Source: Lysobacter prati
GTDB taxonomy: Bacteria; Pseudomonadota; Gammaproteobacteria; Xanthomonadales; Xanthomonadaceae
Direction: 5' to 3'
Length of the DNA stretch: 64,000 nt
NCBI RefSeq assembly: GCF_009765215.1
Contig: NZ_VLNV01000001.1
Span: 806,001 to 870,000 of the forward strand
Part shown: positions 58,956 through 64,000 of the stretch, piece after piece
How positions within the stretch are numbered: the stretch's first letter is position 1
Layout of the letters: each line of letters opens with the position of its first letter
Notes under the pieces: generated by a model
The model's database searches: none
The model's input: only the letters and a program-made list of their open reading frames with translations
What the model was told of the DNA's origin: nothing
Made by a program: the position numbers and the translations under genes

Positions 58956-59582
58956 ATGGCGAAGCAGACCCGCCAGCGCATCCTCGAGAGCGCGTTGACC
59001 ATGTTCAACGCGCTGGGCGAGCCCAATGTCACCACCAACCATATCGCCGACGAGCTGGAGATCAGCCCGGGCAATCTGTACTACCACTTCCGCAACAAGG
59101 ACGACATCATCGAGCAGCTGTTCGCGCGCTTCGAGGAGCGCATGGACGCTGCGCTGGCTGCGCCGGAAGGACGACTGCCCGGGCTCGAGGACATCTGGTT
59201 GCAGCTGCACCTGGTGTTCGAGTGCATCTGGGACTATCGCTTCCTGCACCGCGACCTGGTCGAGATCCTCAGCCGCAACCGTCGCTTGCGCCTGCGCTTC
59301 GCCCGCATCCTGCGTCGTGCCGACGAACAGGCGCACGCGGTCATGCGCGGCCTGGTGCAGGCCGGGATCATGCGGGCATCGAAAGACGAAGTGGCCGCCA
59401 CTGCGACCAACGTGCTGGTGATCGCCACGTTCTGGCTGAACTACGCGGCCGCGCGCGGCGACAAGGACGAACACGTGGCGATCCGCGACGGCATCGTGCA
59501 GGTGATGATGCTGCTGGCGCCGTTCCTGCGCGACGCCGAGCGGGTGCATCTCAATACGCTGACGCGGGCCTACCTGGAATAG
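58956..59582 (+). CDS. phaD: PhaD-like TetR family regulator
   Basis: The 208-residue regulator has an N-terminal TetR HTH (residues 5-55; RILESALTMFNALGEPNVTTNHIADELEISPGNLYYHFRNKDDII). The sequence is close to Pseudomonas PhaD, the activator of PHA genes, including GEPNV, ISPGNLYYHF and the C-terminal VQVMMLLAPFLRD. PhaD responds to a fatty acid or acyl-CoA-derived ligand. Here it follows the ACBP gene and precedes a phasin gene. ATG 58956 is used. It may regulate the reductase/ACBP pair and the phasins (inference). Confidence 0.8.
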   Translation: MAKQTRQRILESALTMFNALGEPNVTTNHIADELEISPGNLYYHFRNKDDIIEQLFARFEERMDAALAAPEGRLPGLEDIWLQLHLVFECIWDYRFLHRDLVEILSRNRRLRLRFARILRRADEQAHAVMRGLVQAGIMRASKDEVAATATNVLVIATFWLNYAAARGDKDEHVAIRDGIVQVMMLLAPFLRDAERVHLNTLTRAYLE

Positions 59583-59594
59583 GTCCGCCGGCTG

Positions 59595-59623
59595 CCGTCA
59601 TCCCCGCGAAGGCGGGGACCCAG
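59595..59623. repeat. Short dispersed palindrome (CCGTCATCCCCGCGAAGGCGGG type)
   Basis: CCGTCATCCCCGC-GAAG-GCGGGGACCCAG forms a 7-bp perfect stem with loop GAAG. This is the widespread intergenic palindrome of many high-GC proteobacteria. It sits between the convergent phaD-like and phasin genes. Confidence 0.75.
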
Positions 59624-59628
59624 CGACT

Positions 59629-59970
59629 TCAGGCCGCGCGTGCCGACCGCTTCGCCGCCTTACGAGCGGTGCGTTTCGCCTTCTGCGGCGCCTTCTGCTT
59701 CAACCCCAGCTTGTCGAGCACCGGCGCCAGCCGCGCCTCGACCTCACTGCTGAACTGCACGACGCAGGGCTCGACCTGACGCACGCGTGCGCCGGCGCTG
59801 CCCGCCAGTTCCTGTGCCCGACGCTGCAACGCATCCAACCGGGCGGCCGCCCGTGCCGGCGCCGCCAGCACTTCGCGTCGTGAGACCGCGACCAGGCCGA
59901 GACCGGCCAGCCAGACGTGACGCAGCGTGGTCTTGCTCGCTGCACTGGATTTGCGCTTCGCAGCTGCCAT
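59629..59970 (-). CDS. Small phasin-like granule protein with Lys/Ala tail
   Basis: The 113-residue protein has a phasin-like core LRHVWLAGLGLVAVSRREVL (about 16-35), a following helical part and a Lys/Arg/Ala tail (KQKAPQKAKRTARKAAKRSARAA). ATG 59970 gives MAAAKRKSSAASKTT. It resembles the PhaI/PhaF-like granule-associated proteins of Pseudomonas. It is convergent with the phaD-like gene. The very basic ends suggest nucleic-acid contact. Confidence 0.75.
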   Translation of the reverse strand: MAAAKRKSSAASKTTLRHVWLAGLGLVAVSRREVLAAPARAAARLDALQRRAQELAGSAGARVRQVEPCVVQFSSEVEARLAPVLDKLGLKQKAPQKAKRTARKAAKRSARAA

Positions 59971-60113
59971 CGGGTAACTCCACATCCGGACGGGGCGCCC
60001 GGCTTTGGCGCCCACTGTCGTGGCGACTCATCGAGCAAACACACTAGGGGGCTTGCCAGATTCCAGCCCCAGGCGAGATGCTGCCCGTCCCGACCCGCCG
60101 ACAAGGACCGCAG

Positions 60114-60968
60114 ATGGCCGCCAAATCCAGCTGGGCAGCGTTTCCGCACGACGCCAAGGGGTTCACTTATGCCGGTGACGCGCTCAAGAAGGCTTGGCCG
60201 AAGCTGCACGCCGGCGACACCGAGCCCTACCCGGACAGCAAGCGCGCCGCCGCGCTGATCGCCGCCGCCGGCAAGGCCGCGCCCAAGGGACTCGACGCCG
60301 ACGCGCTCGCCGACGCGCTTCAGGACGCCTGGCGGAAATTCCATCATGGCGACTTCAAGGCCGCCTTCGACGCGGGCGAAGCGCTCGGCCCGGTGGGCGC
60401 ATCGGTTGCGGTGAAGGCCATCGGCATCCATGCCACCTACCTCGTCGATGACGACGCGGAAAAGCTCAAGCGCTTCGAGCAGGCGGCAAAGATTGCGGAA
60501 AGCGCAGTGAAGGCCCTGCCAGACGAAGCCAACAGCCACTACCGCCACGCTTTCGCACTGGGCCGTTACAGCCAGGGGCTGAGCATCGCCAAAGCGCTCA
60601 AGGCCGGTATCGCCGGCAAGGTTCGCGGCGCCCTCGACAAGACCCTGGAGTTGTCACCCAAGCACGCCGAGGCACATACGGCGATGGCGCTGTACCACGC
60701 CGAGATCATCGGCAAGGTCGGCAGCATGATTGGTGGCCTGACCTATGGCGCCAAGTCCGCCGAGGCCGACAAACACATCAAGACCGCGCTGAAGCTGACA
60801 CCCGATTCGCCGATCGCCCATATCGAGCACGGCAACATGCTGATGCTGCTGCACGGCGACAAGCAGGAAGACGCCGCAGCCGCTGCCTACGAGAAAGCCG
60901 CCAAGCTCAAGCCGATCGATGCGATGGAAGCATTGGATGCGGCGTTTGCCGCGTCGCAACTGGAGTAA
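60114..60968 (+). CDS. TPR-like soluble protein, conserved hypothetical
   Basis: The 284-residue protein has no signal peptide and is built of helix pairs: LADALQDAWRKFHHGDFKAAFDAGEALGP, LKRFEQAAKIAESAVKALPDEANSHYRHAFALGRYSQG, GALDKTLELSPKHAEAHTAMALYHAE, and HIKTALKLTPDSPIAHIEHGNMLMLL. These are TPR-like repeats, probably a protein-binding scaffold. ATG 60114 has AAGGA upstream. It resembles TPR proteins of the regulator-of-microtubule-dynamics type in form only; no function is assigned. It is divergent from the phasin-like gene. Confidence 0.7.
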   Translation: MAAKSSWAAFPHDAKGFTYAGDALKKAWPKLHAGDTEPYPDSKRAAALIAAAGKAAPKGLDADALADALQDAWRKFHHGDFKAAFDAGEALGPVGASVAVKAIGIHATYLVDDDAEKLKRFEQAAKIAESAVKALPDEANSHYRHAFALGRYSQGLSIAKALKAGIAGKVRGALDKTLELSPKHAEAHTAMALYHAEIIGKVGSMIGGLTYGAKSAEADKHIKTALKLTPDSPIAHIEHGNMLMLLHGDKQEDAAAAAYEKAAKLKPIDAMEALDAAFAASQLE

Positions 60969-60975
60969 GGCAGGC

Positions 60976-61024
60976 GCTCCCTTCTCCCGCATGCGGGAGA
61001 AGGTGCCCGAAGGACGGATGAGGG
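60976..61024. repeat. REP-like palindromic element, copy 2 (inverted)
   Basis: GCTCCCTTCTCCC-GCATGC-GGGAGAAGGTGCCCGAAGGACGG is the reverse complement, with few changes, of the first half of the element at 56381-56425. It lies between convergent TPR and LuxR-type genes. Confidence 0.75.
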
Positions 61025-61029
61025 CGCTT

Positions 61030-61653
61030 TTAGTGGCCCCACATCGCCAGCAATCCACGCTCGCGAGCGATTCGCGCCAGCTCGCCAACAGTGCGCGCAC
61101 CGAGCTTTTCCATCAGGTTGGCGCGGTGGCGGTAAAGCGTCTTCACGCTGATACCCAGCTCGCTGGCGATCGCCTTGGGCGGCAGGTCCGACAGCAGCCC
61201 GCGCAGCGTCTCCACTTCACGCGGCGTCAGTCGCGAGGCGACCGGTCGGTGGACCGTGGCATTGAGATCGCTGCTGAGCACCACTTCACCCTGCATGACC
61301 CGATCGAGCACGCCGACCAGCTCATCCACGGCCGCGGCCTTGGTCACGTAACCATGGGCGCCCAGGTCCAGTGCCCGCAGGACCAGCCCGGGGTCGTCGT
61401 GCATGCTCAGCACCACCCGCCGCACGTCCGGCACGACCGCGGCCAGCTGCCCGAGCAGGGTCAGGCCACTGTTGCCGGCGCTCAGGCTCAGATCGAGCAC
61501 GGCGATGTCCGGGGAATGGGTGCGCGCAGCCGCAACCGCATCGGCGACCGTCGACGCCTCCGCCAGGACTTCATACCCTTCCGTGTTTTCAAAGAGGCGC
61601 TTGAAGCCCTCTCGGACGATTGCGTGATCGTCGACTAGCAATACCCTGACCAT
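61030..61653 (-). CDS. LuxR/NarL family response regulator
   Basis: The 207-residue response regulator has a receiver domain (about 1-115; VRVLLVDDHAIVREGFKRLF acidic pair, phospho-acceptor Asp in IAVLDLSLS, Lys in HGYVTKAAAVDEL) and a LuxR HTH (about 140-205; LTPREVETLRGLLSDLPPKAIASELGISVKTLYRHRANLMEKL). Its gene is divergent from the histidine kinase with about 120 bp between, so they probably form a two-component system. ATG 61653 is used; GTG two codons earlier is possible. Confidence 0.92.
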   Translation of the reverse strand: MVRVLLVDDHAIVREGFKRLFENTEGYEVLAEASTVADAVAAARTHSPDIAVLDLSLSAGNSGLTLLGQLAAVVPDVRRVVLSMHDDPGLVLRALDLGAHGYVTKAAAVDELVGVLDRVMQGEVVLSSDLNATVHRPVASRLTPREVETLRGLLSDLPPKAIASELGISVKTLYRHRANLMEKLGARTVGELARIARERGLLAMWGH

Positions 61654-61774
61654 AGACACTAGTCTGACAGCCCCAGCCCGCGGCGGGTTAGAAAAAGTCT
61701 CCGTCCCAGCGTATGGAGACCGGGTACCCTGCCTGCCGATAGATCAGAACCTCCTCACTTCCGACCGGCCACGC

Positions 61775-63463
61775 ATGCCCCATCGATCATTGCCCCCTGC
61801 GCCCCGCCCAAGCGGTGCATTGCGTGAGATGGGCCTGGGCGTGTTGGCGATGGTCGCGATGGCGGCGATCTACGTCCCGCTGGGTCTGTTTAGTTTCTTC
61901 CACTGGATGGTCGCCAGCGGCGTCCTGTTCACCGCACTGTGGTGCATGCCCCGGCGCTGGTGGCCCTGGCTGTTCGCCGGCGCGATCCTGGCGCGCATGT
62001 TCAACGGCGCGTTCATGAACGCTACGCCAGGCGGGCCCGGCGCCTTCCTGCAGTACTGGCCCGGCCCGCTGCAGTTCGCGCTCGACAATCTGCTGGAGCC
62101 ATTCCTGATCGCCACCGGCGTGGTCCTGCTGCAGTACTGGCGAGTGTTCCCCAAGGATCCGATGAGCCTGGATTCCATGGCCCGGATCCACCTGGCCACC
62201 GCCGTGTCCGCGTTGGCGGTGGTGGTCAAGGACGTTGCCTACGTGCTGGTGGACGGCCAGATCGGCGACGTAAGCCTGGCCAGCGTCATCGACATGGCGC
62301 CGCTGGTCGGGCCGAGCATCTGGGCGATGCTGGCGGCCTTCGCGCTGAAGAACTTTCTCGGCAACTTCATCGGCTGCATCCTGATCGCGCCACTGGGCGC
62401 GTGGATCTCCGAGCCGGCGCACTATTCGCCATCCAAGCCCATCATCAGCAGTGCCATCCGCTACCTGCTGCCAACCATGGCGCTGTACCTGGTGCTCAGC
62501 CTCAGCCGGCCTGGCAGCAACCTGGGCGAACTGCTGCGGCTGCTGCTGATGGTCGCCGTGGTCGTGTTCGCCATGCGCCACGGCTGGCGCGGCGCGGCCA
62601 TCTCGGTATTGGTGGCCAGCGTCGCGATCGCGGTCGAGGAGCACGTCGGCCTGCCCGTCTACACCCCGATCCGCTTGCAGATGTTCATCGCCATCACCGG
62701 CGCCATGGCGCTGCTGTTCGGCGTCACCGTGGACGACATGCGCCGCGGCGTCGCCCTGCTCCGCCAGGCCAATGCCGAGGCCGCGGCCCTGACCGCGAAG
62801 CTGCACGCTTCGGCGCTACGCAACCTGCAGGCCGAGGAACGCGAACGCCGGCGCCTGGCCGCCGACCTGCACGACGAGTTCGGACAGAACCTGACGGCCC
62901 TGCAGACGCACCTCAAGCTGGCCCAACGGGACTTCGTCGAAAGCGGCCGAACCGCGGTAGTCGACAACCTGCTCGAACTGACCCGGAGCATGCGCCGCAA
63001 CATCGGCTCGGTGCTTGAATCACTGCGCCCGGCGGCGCTGGACGAACTGGGCCTGTATGCATCGATCGAGCGCGGCCAGATCCGCCGCCTCGTCGAAGAA
63101 GCCGGCCTGGAGTTCGACGCCCACTTGGAAGGCGACGCCCGCCTGCTGTCGATGCTGGCCCCGGTGCACCTCCACGCCGCCTACCGCGTGGTGCAGGAAG
63201 CGGTGACCAACGTCGTGCGCCACGCCCGCGCCAGCCGCTGCGAAGTGCGCCTGCGCATCAACCTGCGCAACGACGCGCTGTGGCTGTTCGTTCACGTCCG
63301 CGACGATGGGATTGGCGGTGCGGATGGCATGCGAGCTAACCACGGGCTGACGAATATCTTCGACCGCGTGGTGGCGCTGAGCGGGTCGGTGAAGCTGGCC
63401 GACATGCATCCGGGGCTGCGCTTGCATGCGTTGATTCGGCAGCCGTTTGCGGAGTTTGAGTGA
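61775..63463 (+). CDS. MASE1-domain sensor histidine kinase (NarL-type, HisKA_3)
   Basis: The 562-residue kinase has eight or more N-terminal transmembrane helices (about 18-325), forming a MASE1-like sensor (WMVASGVLFTALWCMPRRWWPWLFAGAILARM, FALKNFLGNFIGCILIAPLGAW). A linker coiled coil (ALLRQANAEAAALTAKLHASA) leads to HisKA_3 (ERERRRLAADLHDEFGQNLTAL, phospho-His about residue 366) and a HATPase domain (VVQEAVTNVVRHARASRCEV N-box; VRDDGIGG; NHGLTNIFDRV). It pairs with the divergent response regulator. Ligand unknown. Confidence 0.9.
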   Translation: MPHRSLPPAPRPSGALREMGLGVLAMVAMAAIYVPLGLFSFFHWMVASGVLFTALWCMPRRWWPWLFAGAILARMFNGAFMNATPGGPGAFLQYWPGPLQFALDNLLEPFLIATGVVLLQYWRVFPKDPMSLDSMARIHLATAVSALAVVVKDVAYVLVDGQIGDVSLASVIDMAPLVGPSIWAMLAAFALKNFLGNFIGCILIAPLGAWISEPAHYSPSKPIISSAIRYLLPTMALYLVLSLSRPGSNLGELLRLLLMVAVVVFAMRHGWRGAAISVLVASVAIAVEEHVGLPVYTPIRLQMFIAITGAMALLFGVTVDDMRRGVALLRQANAEAAALTAKLHASALRNLQAEERERRRLAADLHDEFGQNLTALQTHLKLAQRDFVESGRTAVVDNLLELTRSMRRNIGSVLESLRPAALDELGLYASIERGQIRRLVEEAGLEFDAHLEGDARLLSMLAPVHLHAAYRVVQEAVTNVVRHARASRCEVRLRINLRNDALWLFVHVRDDGIGGADGMRANHGLTNIFDRVVALSGSVKLADMHPGLRLHALIRQPFAEFE

Positions 63464-63494
63464 GCGCGCGAGCTGCGGGCACCGGAACTGGCGG

Positions 63495-64000
63495 ATGACC
63501 TGGGACTGGAACTGGCTGACGCCGCTGGGGCATATCGCGGTGGTGTGGCCTTTGATGATTGCAACCGCGGCGTTGCTGATCGCGCGTCCTGGCGGGCGCG
63601 CATCGTTGCGAGGCGTTTCGATCTGGCTGGCATCGATGGCGGTCGCGTCGTTGCTGGTCGCTGCGAGCAAGGTTGCCTTCTATGGCTGGGGGACCGGCAT
63701 CCGCGAATGGAACCTGACCTGCTTCAGCGGGCATAGCGTGCTGGCGATGGGGTTCTGGCCCGTGGCGTTGGCTGTGCTGGTCCCGTCACGATTCCGTCAG
63801 GGGCGCCGGGTTGCCTGGGTTGTTGGCGTGCTGGTCGGCCTGCTTGTCGGCATATCGCGAGTGAAGCTCAACGCGCACCCGACATCGGAGGTGGTGGCAG
63901 GCCTTACGGTCGGACTGCTCGTCGCCGCGGTCTCACTGAAGGCCTTGGGCGACGCCTGCGTAAGCGCGAAACAGGCTGCGGTTGCCGCAGCATTGATTGC
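63495..64000 (+). CDS. PAP2 superfamily phosphatase (partial, runs off the window)
   Basis: At least 168 residues are visible from ATG 63495 to the window end, with no stop. The reading frame has hydrophobic helices (LGHIAVVWPLMIATAALLIA, IWLASMAVASLLVAASKVAF) and the PAP2 phosphatase motifs: CFSGHSVLAMGFWP (motif 2) and GISRVKLNAHPTSEVVAG (motif 3, SRxxxxxHxxxEVxxG), with an Asp-to-Glu replacement in the usual SRxxxxxHxxxD. The substrate may be a lipid phosphate such as phosphatidate or undecaprenyl pyrophosphate. It follows the histidine kinase by 31 bp. Confidence 0.85.
   Translation, partial: MTWDWNWLTPLGHIAVVWPLMIATAALLIARPGGRASLRGVSIWLASMAVASLLVAASKVAFYGWGTGIREWNLTCFSGHSVLAMGFWPVALAVLVPSRFRQGRRVAWVVGVLVGLLVGISRVKLNAHPTSEVVAGLTVGLLVAAVSLKALGDACVSAKQAAVAAALI

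Overview
The window reads as chromosomal DNA of a high-GC gammaproteobacterium, most likely Xanthomonadales (Lysobacter/Luteimonas-like). This rests on the serC-pheA-hisC-aroA gene order, a PhaD-type regulator with several Lys/Ala-rich phasins, and the general character of the proteins. No marker gene (rRNA, ribosomal protein) is present to fix the genus. I see no phage, insertion sequence, integrase or CRISPR array.

Region 1 (1-16.5 kb) looks like a catabolic or uptake island for an unidentified hydrophobic or carboxylated substrate. After a lone PEP mutase/isocitrate lyase family gene, a plus-strand operon encodes a DUF1302 outer-membrane protein, a DUF1329 periplasmic protein, a YCF48-like repeat protein, an MMPL/RND exporter-like permease and an acyl-CoA ligase. 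A convergent minus-strand operon encodes a quinone oxidoreductase, a TauD/TfdA dioxygenase, a beta-keto acid cleavage enzyme (BKACE), an MFS transporter, a FrnE-like DsbA protein and an RBBP9-like hydrolase. An AraC-family regulator is divergent from the second operon. Both operons start from nearly superimposable promoters: a 19-bp palindrome, then exactly 42 nt, then TATAGTCGA. This suggests that the AraC protein controls both.

Region 2 (16.5-36.1 kb) is almost entirely minus strand. It holds two basic amino-acid antiporters with arginine deiminase, then a long tightly overlapping transcription unit. In that unit the adaptor and permease genes of an RND efflux pump are separated from its NodT-type outer-membrane factor gene by a complete seven-gene Mrp/Mbh-type cation/proton antiporter cluster. 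MarC, a patatin lipoprotein and an arylsulfatase follow. Region 3 (36.4-39.1 kb) holds a TPR/beta-barrel (DUF560-like) protein, two small lipoproteins and tRNA-Ser(UGA).

Region 4 (39-52.5 kb) is housekeeping: LysR/azoR, serS, a TonB-like protein, an O-antigen ligase, the serC-pheA-hisC-aroA operon, msrPQ and an FHA protein. Region 5 (52-61 kb) centres on acyl-CoA and lipid-granule biology: a PHA-system protein, a cytosolic patatin, a phasin, an Mrr-like nuclease, a two-domain alcohol-forming fatty acyl-CoA reductase divergent from an acyl-CoA-binding protein and a PhaD-like TetR regulator, a second phasin and a TPR protein. No PHA synthase gene is in view. The window ends with a LuxR response regulator, a divergent MASE1 histidine kinase and a PAP2 phosphatase cut by the window edge.

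Gene starts were chosen from visible Shine-Dalgarno sequences, signal peptides and 4-base stop/start overlaps. Family assignments come from motif recognition, not from database searches.
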